Origin: Gemmatimonadota bacterium
GTDB lineage: Bacteria > 4572-55 > J002
Assembly: GCA_003697105.1 (NCBI GenBank)
Contig: RFFQ01000008.1
Location: 1 to 15,900 of the forward strand
Reading direction: 5' to 3'
Length of the DNA stretch: 15,900 nt
Shown here: one piece after another, positions 5,174 through 12,712 of the stretch
How positions within the stretch are numbered: position 1 is the first letter of the stretch
Layout of the letters: every line of letters starts with the position of its first letter
Program-made: the position numbers and the translations under genes
Notes under the pieces: generated by a model
The model's database searches: none
What the model saw: the letters and a program-made list of their open reading frames with translations, nothing else
What the model was told of the DNA's origin: nothing

Positions 5174-7587
5174 AACGAATAGCCAATAGCAAAATACCAC
5201 CGGTCTGCCCGAGTTTCGTCCCAAGCGTAATCCAGCTTGACGGGTCCCAAAACCGTATCCAGATGCAAACCCACCTGTCCTCCCATAATAGAGCGCCCTT
5301 CCTGATAGACATCCTCTTTTTTCGGGTAGAAATCCGCCGCGGTAAACCACAAAAAAAGGTATAGATTTTTTTTGACAATCATGTTGTAACTCCGTAAGGC
5401 AAGACGTAGCCCGATATTTTGTGCCCGGTAGTACCGTCCGATCCGCTGCCCAAAGCCTTGCGCCGGTAAAAAGTCTTCTTCTCCCGCTTGAAAAAGTACG
5501 TGATAGGGTACTGCCCCCGTAATAACGCCGGCATGACCCTCAGCAATAACAGTCGCCGGTGGTAACGGTGTCCAGTAACCCTTAAAATGAAGATGCCATC
5601 GATGGTACTCCCCCCCGGTGCCCGCTTCATATTCCAACTGTCGCGATGAACCCCGGCGCGGGTACGGATTCCGATCCAGACTGTCATAGGTCAGATTTAC
5701 GCCCCAGGAGTTGTACACTTTTGGGCGTTGGGATACGTACCTCGGGCTATCATCGGCATAATGGATTCGGCGTAACCGGTAATTTAGTTCCAACCGCCCC
5801 ACCCGACGAATTTGATACCCCAGCGGTAAATCAAACCCCCAAGTATGGCGGAAGAAACGTAATCGGGTTTCAGGTGAGGGGTAATCATAGTAAAAATTTT
5901 TGTGATAATAACCGGTTGGATTCAAGGTGAAGTTGGTTTTTCCGACACGTGGCATCCGGTATGTTATGCGATAATCCTGAATGCGACCCATTCTACCGGT
6001 CATAAACAGCCCCCCACCGAATCCGGCAAAATTACGAAATCCAACTTCTACTAGAGCACTGGCGCTGGTCTCCCGATCCGCACGCAATCCGAACCGCAAA
6101 ATACCATCGGCACGCTCTTTCACCACAAAAATAAGACGGATATTGCCCGGTGGATCGATCTTCTCGATTTCAATTTTAACATTATCAAATAGACCTAAAC
6201 TGTAAATCCGGTTGATGTCCCGAATGACCGTCTCCAAATGGAACAGGTCGCCGGGCGTACTTTTCACTTCTCGGGTGATAATCCAATTTCGGGTTTTTTG
6301 ATTCCCGCGAAGGGCAATTTCGCCAATCCGTCCTTCATCCAGGACTATCCACAGGGTGCCGGTAGAATCCACATCCAGTGAATCCACATGAGCGAGTACC
6401 CATCCCCGTTCATGGTAACGGCGTTCGATCTGGTTGACCGCCTGCTTTAAGCCTGTGCGCGTCGGCTGAAAGGGTCGCGTGGGAAATATCTCCTTTATCG
6501 TTTCTGTGGAAAGGCTCTTATTTCCATGAATCTGAATCTGCGTAACCTGGGGTAATGGGGGGAGTAAGGTTGTATCGGGCGGGATAAAGGTCACTTTTTT
6601 CCGAATAGCAGGCAAGGCTTGCACTACCGCTTGGTAGCCAAGCGTCATTAGGGTGTCCAGATTCCGCCAGTCAGAGGGGTCAAATTCGTCCACGTTCGGA
6701 TGAATCAGCACATCCGCCAACTCCCGCAATTCCTGCGTTTGAGACTGTGCCATGATGGCAATAGTACGTTGGGTCAAATCAATGATATTTTGGGGATTGG
6801 GATGGTATTGATCCGATGCCAGATCGACCCCGATGACAAGACCCGGGTGTTTTCGAGCCGTTCGCGTTGGCAGATTTTCCAACAGACCCCCATCGGCAAG
6901 TAGCAAGGAATCCACTTGTACCGGTGTGAACGCAATCGGGAACGCACTACTGGCACGCATCATCTCGCCGGGATAACCCCGCTCCAAAACCACAGCCCTC
7001 CCCCGGTTCAGGTCTGTTGCCAACAACTGGAACGGAATGGGGGCACGGGAAAAATCAAAATCCGCTTTATACCCCTGTCCAATGGTGAGTTGTGTCAAGC
7101 GGGTTCGCATCTCTTGGCCCTCAGAAAGCCCACTCGGGAATTGAAGTCGCCAATTTTTGAACCGGAATTCCAGCAAATTGCGGTCATTATCTTTTTTTTG
7201 TCCGAAGTAGAGAAGGCGGCGTTCTGGGAGGTCTAAAAAGACGGTCTCCCACGGGACCCAATGGGCAATCGCTTCAATATCATCTGCGGAATAGCCGAGG
7301 GCGTGCAAGCCACCGATCACCCCACCCATACTGGTACCGGTAATTCGGTCAATGGGGATGTGATAATCCTCGAACGCACGAATCACCCCAATATGGGTCA
7401 ATCCTTTGGCAATGCCACCGCTAAAAGCAACCGTCACTAGCGGACGATTGGGAGCGACAGTCTGCTGTAAAATGCCTTTCGGTTGGCTTAAATCCAGTGT
7501 GAACGGGGGAGATACCGGTTCTGCCGCAAGAGCACTCCACCCCATGATACCGAAAATCAGCCCTACCCATTTCAAAAAATCGATCAT
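5170..7587 (-). CDS. Patatin-like phospholipase with POTRA domains and outer-membrane barrel (type Vd-like)
   Basis: 805 aa. A signal peptide (about 1-22, ending ALAA) is followed by a patatin domain (about 45-330) with the oxyanion loop GGIAKG (57-62), nucleophile S86 in GTSMGG (84-89) and catalytic D232 in ADGG: a complete Ser-Asp dyad for lipid acyl hydrolysis. Two POTRA-like segments follow (about 347-418 and 419-491), then a Bam/Omp85-type barrel (about 495-805) that ends in aromatic phenylalanine (GYSF), as outer-membrane proteins do. This is the architecture of PlpD of Pseudomonas aeruginosa (type Vd), which has a single POTRA; here I see two. The patatin domain would be displayed or released at the cell surface. 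A promoter candidate lies upstream on the minus strand. The ribosome binding site (GGTGA) is weak. Confidence 0.92.
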   Translation of the reverse strand: MIDFLKWVGLIFGIMGWSALAAEPVSPPFTLDLSQPKGILQQTVAPNRPLVTVAFSGGIAKGLTHIGVIRAFEDYHIPIDRITGTSMGGVIGGLHALGYSADDIEAIAHWVPWETVFLDLPERRLLYFGQKKDNDRNLLEFRFKNWRLQFPSGLSEGQEMRTRLTQLTIGQGYKADFDFSRAPIPFQLLATDLNRGRAVVLERGYPGEMMRASSAFPIAFTPVQVDSLLLADGGLLENLPTRTARKHPGLVIGVDLASDQYHPNPQNIIDLTQRTIAIMAQSQTQELRELADVLIHPNVDEFDPSDWRNLDTLMTLGYQAVVQALPAIRKKVTFIPPDTTLLPPLPQVTQIQIHGNKSLSTETIKEIFPTRPFQPTRTGLKQAVNQIERRYHERGWVLAHVDSLDVDSTGTLWIVLDEGRIGEIALRGNQKTRNWIITREVKSTPGDLFHLETVIRDINRIYSLGLFDNVKIEIEKIDPPGNIRLIFVVKERADGILRFGLRADRETSASALVEVGFRNFAGFGGGLFMTGRMGRIQDYRITYRMPRVGKTNFTLNPTGYYHKNFYYDYPSPETRLRFFRHTWGFDLPLGYQIRRVGRLELNYRLRRIHYADDSPRYVSQRPKVYNSWGVNLTYDSLDRNPYPRRGSSRQLEYEAGTGGEYHRWHLHFKGYWTPLPPATVIAEGHAGVITGAVPYHVLFQAGEEDFLPAQGFGQRIGRYYRAQNIGLRLALRSYNMIVKKNLYLFLWFTAADFYPKKEDVYQEGRSIMGGQVGLHLDTVLGPVKLDYAWDETRADRWYFAIGYSF

Positions 7588-7632
7588 TTCACCAACTTAT
7601 CACTAAAAAAATTAGTAACCTCTTTGTGACAA

Positions 7633-7661
7633 AACATATTTCTGGAGAGCATCCCGGTCAA
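7633..7661 (-). promoter_or_regulatory. Candidate promoter of the patatin gene
   Basis: On the minus strand TTGACC (7661-7656) and TATGTT (7638-7633) are 17 bp apart, 5 of 6 and 4 of 6 matches to sigma70 consensus. Transcription would start about 40 bases before the ATG at 7587. It is one half of the divergent region 7588-7767. Confidence 0.45.
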
Positions 7662-7679
7662 GACTTTTTGTTAATTCGC

Positions 7680-7708
7680 TTGACAAAACCAGAGGTCTAC
7701 CCTACTTT
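7680..7708 (+). promoter_or_regulatory. Candidate promoter of the ptsN-like gene cluster
   Basis: A perfect -35 hexamer TTGACA (7680-7685) is followed after 17 bp by TACTTT (7703-7708), a poor -10 box (3 of 6). A better -10-like TACTAT lies further down (7722-7727) but at the wrong distance from this -35. A start of transcription here would be about 50 nt before the gene. A weak -10 may mean that an activator is needed. Confidence 0.35.
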
Positions 7709-7767
7709 TCAACCGGTTTAATACTATAGATAACAGTGTTGCAACTATTTTTAGGATTGTGGGCGAC

Positions 7768-8250
7768 ATGAAATTTAGCGAGTTGCTGACAGAACAAACC
7801 ATCCTGTTGAATTTTGATGCCGAGGATAAATGGGTGGCTATTAAACTCCTGACGGCACGCGTGGGGCGGGTGAACCAGTTACATATTTCGGACATCACGG
7901 ATATTACACGAGAACTCATTCAGCGTGAGCAGGAATATAACACCGGTACAGGTGACGGTTTAGCCATACCTCACATTTCCACCTCAATGGTGCGAGAAGC
8001 ACTTGGCGGGTTGGCAATTATTCCTGAGGGGCTTTCGTTTGATGCCATTGACGAGCAGCCCGTACAATGGATGGTACTCATCATCATCCCCCAACATCGC
8101 TTTCGGGAACACCTTAACACGATTGCCAATGTGGCTAAAGTGATGCACTGCTCTCAATTTAGACAACATTTGTTAAGATGTACGTCATCGGCGGAGGTGT
8201 TGAAGTGCATTTTGAACCGGGAAGAGGAATTAACATCCTATGAACCGTAA
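7768..8250 (+). CDS. PTS EIIA domain protein, fructose/nitrogen (PtsN-like) type
   Basis: 160 aa, one EIIA type-2 domain. The phosphorylation site is H69 in GDGLAIPH, the family signature; the second conserved histidine is H115 (EHLNTIANVAKV). The N-terminus MKFSELL aligns with the normal start of the family, so ATG 7768 is chosen; a GTG at 7759 in the same frame would add three residues. No transport components (EIIB, EIIC, HPr or EI) are in the window, so a regulatory role like that of PtsN is more likely than sugar uptake. It is the first gene of a + strand run and overlaps the sugar epimerase gene by 11 nt, so it may link phosphate or carbon status to that run. Only the family is certain; it is not necessarily the orthologue of E. 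coli ptsN. Confidence 0.85.
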   Translation: MKFSELLTEQTILLNFDAEDKWVAIKLLTARVGRVNQLHISDITDITRELIQREQEYNTGTGDGLAIPHISTSMVREALGGLAIIPEGLSFDAIDEQPVQWMVLIIIPQHRFREHLNTIANVAKVMHCSQFRQHLLRCTSSAEVLKCILNREEELTSYEP

Positions 8251-9244
8251 GCATGTGTTGGTTACGGGCGGGACCGGTTTTATTGGCGGGCATCTGATCG
8301 AGCGTCTCCTTGCCGACGGGTACCGGGTCACGGCAATGGTTCGCCGTTCCAGCAAATACCAATGGCTATCGACCTTACCGGCAGTAGAGATTGTTTTTCA
8401 GGATGACGTGTTGGACGGCAATTTTTCGTTTCAGGGAGTGGATATCGTCTATCATTTGGCGGCGATCCGGCACCGGTACGGCACCTCGGATGCCGAATAT
8501 CGCACGGCGAATGTAGAGTTGACCCGTCACTTATTGGATCGTTCCCAACGCCATATTGGGCAATTTATTTTTTGCAGTTCTATTGCGGTATTTGGCTGGC
8601 CCCCCCGTTTACCAATCTCAGATGAAAATCCCTATGCCCCTGTTTCCAGCTATGCCCGTTCTAAAGTGGATTGTGAAAAGCTCGTTTTTGATTACCACCG
8701 GCGGGGTAAAGTACCCACAACGATTGTACGTCCTTCCATCACATACGGTCCCCGCGATGAAACCGGTATGATGACAAAGTTAATCACCCTGATCCACAAG
8801 GGTACGTATCGCACCGTGGGAAACGGTAAAAATCGGGTGCAACTCGCATACATCACGGATGTGCTCGATGGGTTTGTTCGCGTCATCGGGCATGAGGGAG
8901 CTTTCGGTCAGGGATTCATCATCACCGCGGCACGACCGGCAACAATCAATGAATTGGTACAGATCATCTGTCAGCACCTGAACAAACCCGAACCCAAACC
9001 CCACATACCACTCTGGTTCGCCCGTCTTGCCGCCTGGAACCTTGAGACTCTGCACCAATGGGGGCTGAAATTGACCGGCAAACAAGAACCGGTTATCACC
9101 AACGAAAAAATTGATGTGATGACCACCGACCGCGCTTATGACATTTCCAAAGCACGCCAAATACTCAATTATCAACCCCAAATTGATTATCCCGAAGGCA
9201 TTCAGAAAACTATCACCGCTCTTAACTTACAAATCCGCAGATAA
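8240..9244 (+). CDS. NAD-dependent epimerase/dehydratase (extended SDR)
   Basis: 334 aa. N-terminal Rossmann fold with the nucleotide loop GGTGFIG (10-16), core strand YHLAA (71-75), catalytic Ser in CSSIAVFG (about 113-114) and the Y138-x-x-x-K142 pair in YARSK. It belongs to the extended short-chain dehydrogenases that act on nucleotide sugars (epimerases, 4,6-dehydratases) or related carbohydrate substrates; the exact substrate cannot be read. GAAGAGG lies about 12 bases before the start, which is inside the end of the PtsN-like gene, implying coupled translation. The glycosyltransferase gene follows after 6 bases. This context supports sugar-nucleotide or glycan chemistry. Other family roles, such as 3-beta-hydroxysteroid or dihydroflavonol reductase-like activity, are not excluded. 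Confidence 0.85.
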   Translation: MNRKHVLVTGGTGFIGGHLIERLLADGYRVTAMVRRSSKYQWLSTLPAVEIVFQDDVLDGNFSFQGVDIVYHLAAIRHRYGTSDAEYRTANVELTRHLLDRSQRHIGQFIFCSSIAVFGWPPRLPISDENPYAPVSSYARSKVDCEKLVFDYHRRGKVPTTIVRPSITYGPRDETGMMTKLITLIHKGTYRTVGNGKNRVQLAYITDVLDGFVRVIGHEGAFGQGFIITAARPATINELVQIICQHLNKPEPKPHIPLWFARLAAWNLETLHQWGLKLTGKQEPVITNEKIDVMTTDRAYDISKARQILNYQPQIDYPEGIQKTITALNLQIRR

Positions 9245-9250
9245 GGTATA

Positions 9251-9973
9251 ATGACAACAAAATCCGCAATGGTCGTCGTTCCGACCTACAACGAACGGGA
9301 AAACCTTCCAAACCTCATTGAAGCAATTCTGAAACAAGGCGAGTCATTCAACATTCTGGTAGTTGACGATAATTCGCCAGATGGTACCGGGCAAATCGCG
9401 GATGAATACGCGCAAAAATACCCGGGTCGAGTGTTTGTATTGCACCGTCAGGAAAAAAAAGGCTTAGGTCAAGCCTATGTTGCCGGTTTTAAGGAAGCCC
9501 TGACCCACCAGACGGATTATATCATTCAGATGGATGCTGATTTCTCCCACGATCCCAACGAGTTGCCTAAATTTATGCCCTTAATGGAACAGTACGATCT
9601 GGTGATCGGCTCGCGCTATATTGACGGGCACATCAGTGTGGTCAACTGGTCGTTGACCCGGTTACTCCTCAGCTTTTTTGCCAGTGTGTATGTGCGGCTT
9701 ATCACCGGGATGAAAATTTGGGACACCACCGGCGGGTTTAAATGCTGGAAGCGTCAGGTGCTAGAGCAGATCAATCTAGACCATGTTCAGAGTGACGGCT
9801 ATTCCTTCCAAATTGAAATGAACTGGCGGGCGTACCGGCTCAATTATCGCATTGGAGAAATGCCGATTATCTTTCTGGACCGGCATTCCGGGACATCGAA
9901 AATGACGATGAGTATCATTCGGGAGGCAGTCTGGCGGGTGTGGGCGTTACGTTTTGGCTTTTACAAACGGTAA
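9251..9973 (+). CDS. Polyprenol-monophosphate mannosyltransferase-like glycosyltransferase (GT2, DPM1-type)
   Basis: 240 aa. GT-A fold of family GT2: nucleotide motif VVVPTYNERENLP (8-20), VVDDNSPDGT (37-46), the metal-binding DAD at 95-97 in DADFSHDP, GSRY, then TTGGFKCW and the C-terminal EMPIIFLDRHSGTSKM segment, all typical of dolichol/polyprenol-phosphate mannose or glucose synthases. Such enzymes transfer a hexose from GDP- or UDP-sugar to a lipid phosphate at the inner face of the membrane. There is no C-terminal membrane anchor or GtrA-like extension, so it is the short soluble or peripheral type. AAGG (9243-9246) lies 4 bases before the start and overlaps the epimerase stop. The ComB-family gene follows after 6 bases. 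The sugar donor is not certain. Confidence 0.9.
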   Translation: MTTKSAMVVVPTYNERENLPNLIEAILKQGESFNILVVDDNSPDGTGQIADEYAQKYPGRVFVLHRQEKKGLGQAYVAGFKEALTHQTDYIIQMDADFSHDPNELPKFMPLMEQYDLVIGSRYIDGHISVVNWSLTRLLLSFFASVYVRLITGMKIWDTTGGFKCWKRQVLEQINLDHVQSDGYSFQIEMNWRAYRLNYRIGEMPIIFLDRHSGTSKMTMSIIREAVWRVWALRFGFYKR

Positions 9974-9979
9974 TCGATC

Positions 9980-10750
9980 ATGTTTGACCAACAGTCATAC
10001 CGGTATCGCATGGAGTGGGGGATTCGCGGAGCACGAGACGCCGCGGCACGAGGCGATATTGTGGTTATTGTCGATGTCCTCTGTTTTTCCACCACGACCA
10101 TTGTAGCGGTTCATGCCGGAATGCAGGTCATCCCCGCTTCGCCGCAAACCGATGTAGCCACCCTTGCCAAAACATGGCAGGCAGAAGTCGCCCATCCCCG
10201 GCAAACTGCCGGTGAGGGATATTCGCTCTCCCCAACATCATTTTTACGGGGCACTAATGGCAACAACCGGTTGATTCTGCCGTCGCCGAATGGCGCCCGC
10301 TGTAGCACCGCTTGCCGGACGGCAACAGCGGTGTTTATCGGAGCACTGATTAATGCTCAGCCGGTTTCCCGCCATATCCAGCAGTTGAGCCATGAACTCG
10401 ATAAGCCCGTGACGATCATCGCCTGTGGTGAGCAGTGGAATGACCCCATCTCCGGGGATAATTGCTTGCGACCCGCCATCGAGGATTATCTTGGAGCCGG
10501 GGCAATCCTGGCTTATATCGATGAGGAACTATCGCCAGAAGCGGACGTTTGCCGGAGCGCCTTTCGGGGATCGCTCAAACGGCTTGATGACTTGATTTGG
10601 GATTGTGGAAGTGGGCGGGAACTCCGCGAACGGGGATTTGCGGATGATGTCCATTTGGCACGGAAACTGAATCTTTACTCTACTGTGCCCGGATGGGTTG
10701 GCGGCGTTTTCCAAAACGTGGGCGCGGATGTGGACCCCAAGGCGTTTTGA
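9980..10750 (+). CDS. comB: ComB-family 2-phosphosulfolactate phosphatase
   Basis: 256 aa. ComB is a Mg-dependent acid phosphatase that converts 2-phosphosulfolactate to sulfolactate in coenzyme M synthesis in methanogens; bacterial homologues are widespread and mostly untested. Family signs are the strand VVIVDVLCFSTTT (28-40; methanogen enzymes have DVLR, so the usual Arg is Cys here), SPNGARC (102-108), a GAL-x-NA segment (121-126), IACGEQW (147-153), the acidic DDLI and the SGREL-x-x-x-GF-x-DD segment (211-223) and a C-terminal VPGWVGG. The N-terminal MEWG segment marks the bacterial subgroup. No ComA, ComC or other coenzyme M gene is in the window, so the true substrate may be another phosphate ester. 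It is followed by an ATP-grasp-like gene after 3 bases. No strong ribosome binding site. Confidence 0.85.
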   Translation: MFDQQSYRYRMEWGIRGARDAAARGDIVVIVDVLCFSTTTIVAVHAGMQVIPASPQTDVATLAKTWQAEVAHPRQTAGEGYSLSPTSFLRGTNGNNRLILPSPNGARCSTACRTATAVFIGALINAQPVSRHIQQLSHELDKPVTIIACGEQWNDPISGDNCLRPAIEDYLGAGAILAYIDEELSPEADVCRSAFRGSLKRLDDLIWDCGSGRELRERGFADDVHLARKLNLYSTVPGWVGGVFQNVGADVDPKAF

Positions 10751-10753
10751 CCT

Positions 10754-11965
10754 ATGCCCGAGCTTACCATTCCTGAACTTGAAGCCCAGATTCTCGATCA
10801 TCCCCAGTGGCAGTCTCATTTACCTTCCCGGCAACAACAAGACCCGCGGTTGCTGGATCAAATCTGTACGCAAGCGCTCAATCTGCTCACCGGTGTGGAT
10901 TTAACCCTGACCGGTGATTCGTTTTTTGTGGGGGCGGTGGATGTGCTGGCCGGACAAGAGGGGGCGTTTTACGTGTTGGAGGCGAACGGGGGGAGTACCC
11001 GCGGCTTCTGGTCGCTACCGGAAGCAAAAATTGAAGCCATCTACCGTGCCTATGGCGAAGCGTTGCAATGGGTTGACCCGGATGCACCCCTGATTATCAT
11101 TGGGCATGTGGATGATGATGTTCTGTTGTACGAACGCCTTCTACTGGCAGAACGTCTGCGGGCGTGGTCGGGCAAATCTGTTCGACTCTGCCCCTATTCC
11201 CAACTGGTACCGGCACTGAATTTCTCGGAAAATTGGGTGACATACGCGAACCAGCGGGTGGCACTGCTGATCGGTGATGGCGTAGCACGCCGTCACCCAA
11301 AGCTCAGCGAACACCCGTGTTCCCGGACGCTGATCGTTAACCGCATTTTTCCGCTGACCGACAGCAAAGCCTTGACATATCACGTTGTGGCGGAACATGC
11401 CGCCGAACTCGGGAACTTTGGTTATCGCCCGCTACGGTTTTGGGAAGGCTTTTCCGAAAAAAGCACCCTTCACGCCATGAAAACGGCTTTCGAGTCGTGT
11501 AAATCGATCCTCATCAAGCCTCACGGTGGTAGCGGAGGATGTGGCTTACAGTGGGTTACAACAGCGGACGCCATAGCATCCGCCCTTCAGAAAAGCCAAG
11601 CGGAATTTCATGCCAAATTCGGCGCAGACCGGTCTCCCTTTCCGTACACCATTAGTGAAACAATTGAGGGGCGGACGTGGCGTTGGCAGGGAAAGCCATA
11701 TCATTTTGATCTGAAAATTTACATCGTCCGGCAAAATAATACCCTCGTGCCGGTTGGGGTAAAAATCCGGCGTGCGAGGGTTCCCGCCGGAGAATCCACC
11801 GCCAGTTTACGCACCAACTTGACGTATGGCGGTGGGCTGGCGGCGGAACGGGCTGGCGGGATCAATCCGCAAACCTTGGAACAGATCGGGTTATCCACAG
11901 CGGATGTCGCCCGGATGGTTGCCGGCGCCACATTGCTGGTCAAACGATTGTGCGATGTCCACTAA
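10754..11965 (+). CDS. ATP-grasp-like protein with circularly permuted motif order, function unknown
   Basis: 403 aa. The C-terminal two thirds look like an ATP-grasp enzyme: a pre-ATP-grasp segment (about 112-175), a subdomain ending in SILIKPHGGSGGCGLQ (251-266, with K255 and a Gly-rich loop), hinge YTISETIEG (298-306), FDLKIYIV (318-325) and SLRTNLTYGGG (351-361). In ordinary members the acidic metal-binding end, of the form DV...vlE-x-N, follows next, but here the protein stops. That module is found at the N-terminus instead: VGAVDVL then YVLEANGGSTRG (73-84, with E76 and N78). This order matches circularly permuted ATP-grasp families. These ligases join a carboxylate to an amine or thiol through an acyl phosphate. 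Start ATG follows the comB stop by 3 bases; coexpression is near certain. The substrate is unknown. Confidence 0.7.
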   Translation: MPELTIPELEAQILDHPQWQSHLPSRQQQDPRLLDQICTQALNLLTGVDLTLTGDSFFVGAVDVLAGQEGAFYVLEANGGSTRGFWSLPEAKIEAIYRAYGEALQWVDPDAPLIIIGHVDDDVLLYERLLLAERLRAWSGKSVRLCPYSQLVPALNFSENWVTYANQRVALLIGDGVARRHPKLSEHPCSRTLIVNRIFPLTDSKALTYHVVAEHAAELGNFGYRPLRFWEGFSEKSTLHAMKTAFESCKSILIKPHGGSGGCGLQWVTTADAIASALQKSQAEFHAKFGADRSPFPYTISETIEGRTWRWQGKPYHFDLKIYIVRQNNTLVPVGVKIRRARVPAGESTASLRTNLTYGGGLAAERAGGINPQTLEQIGLSTADVARMVAGATLLVKRLCDVH

Positions 11966-11986
11966 AAACACAGCAGTAGGCAGGTT

Positions 11987-12199
11987 TTAAGCGTTATCTT
12001 CCAGCCGGAAACCGACTTTTAATTCCACCTGAAAGACCGGTTTGCCATTCTCCACATAGCCCCGCGTCCCGACGACTTCAAACCAACCGATATGGCGGAT
12101 CGTTTCCGACGCTTTTGCGAGTGCATTTGCTACCGCCTCCGAGATGGAGACCTCCGAAACGCCAATGATTTCTACTTTTTTATATACATGATGTGACAT
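11987..12199 (-). CDS. Dodecin family flavin-binding protein
   Basis: 70 aa, the full family length. Dodecins form hollow dodecamers that store or buffer FMN, riboflavin or coenzyme A in the cytoplasm. Signs are YKKVEIIGVSEVSISEAVANAL, W39 in IGWFEVVGTRGYVENG (the flavin-stacking tryptophan), and the C-terminal FQVELKVGFRLE. A strong AAAGGAG (12212-12206) sits 6 bases before the ATG. It is the last gene of the minus-strand run, 33 bases after the EVE gene, and converges on the ATP-grasp gene with only 21 bases between the stops; no terminator hairpin is visible there. Confidence 0.95.
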   Translation of the reverse strand: MSHHVYKKVEIIGVSEVSISEAVANALAKASETIRHIGWFEVVGTRGYVENGKPVFQVELKVGFRLEDNA

Positions 12200-12232
12200 G
12201 TCATGCTCCTTTTGTTAAATGTGTTGTGGGTA

Positions 12233-12712
12233 TTAACCGTTACCCCTGCCCATATCATACACCATCTGAAATTCTTCTGGGGTAACCGGCTGTACGGAAA
12301 GACGCTGTCCTCGTTGGACGACTTTCATATTTGCCAGTTCCAGATTGGCTTTTAGTGCTTGCAACGTGACCATCTTTGGGAATTTTTCTTTCCACCGGAT
12401 GTCCACCATGTACCAGCGTGGATTTTCGGGGCTTGCTTTGGGGTCAAAATGATCGGAATTGGGGTCCCACGCCGTATGGTCGGGGTATCCGGCGCGCACA
12501 ACCTCGGCGATGCCCACAATCCCAGCGGGTTTGCAACTGGAGTGATAAAACAGTATCAGATCCCCCACCTGCATCTCATCACGCATGAAGTTCCGCGCTT
12601 GATAATTCCGCACTCCGTCCCAATGTGTTGTTGAATGTGGACTGTTTTTCAGGTCATCAAAGGAAAAACAGTCCGGCTCAGACTTCATTAACCAGTATTT
12701 TGTTGCCATCAT
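12233..12712 (-). CDS. EVE domain-containing protein (THYN1-like)
   Basis: 159 aa, a single EVE domain filling the whole protein. It begins with the typical YWLMKSEPDCFSFDDL, then THWDGVRNYQARNFMRDEMQVGDLILFYHSSCKP, GIVGIAEV and WYMVDIRWKEKFP. EVE domains are PUA-like and bind modified bases in DNA or RNA; the stand-alone THYN1-type bacterial proteins have no settled function. Two ATGs in tandem (12712 and 12709) are possible starts; the AGGAG upstream is 2 bases from the first and 5 from the second, which favours the second. The first overlaps the preceding PurN-like gene as ATGA. It lies between that gene and dodecin in the same run; I see no restriction gene near it. Confidence 0.93.
   Translation of the reverse strand: MMATKYWLMKSEPDCFSFDDLKNSPHSTTHWDGVRNYQARNFMRDEMQVGDLILFYHSSCKPAGIVGIAEVVRAGYPDHTAWDPNSDHFDPKASPENPRWYMVDIRWKEKFPKMVTLQALKANLELANMKVVQRGQRLSVQPVTPEEFQMVYDMGRGNG

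Noticed and set aside
8780-9181. 133-codon minus-strand frame inside the SDR gene
   Set aside because: Shadow of a well-supported enzyme gene on the + strand.
9980-10750. Coenzyme M biosynthesis locus
   Set aside because: Only the ComB family member is present; no ComA, ComC, ComD or ComE homologue was seen, so the pathway cannot be claimed.
12233-12712. Defence island based on the EVE domain
   Set aside because: No restriction enzyme, methylase or other defence gene is nearby; stand-alone EVE proteins are common housekeeping-like genes.
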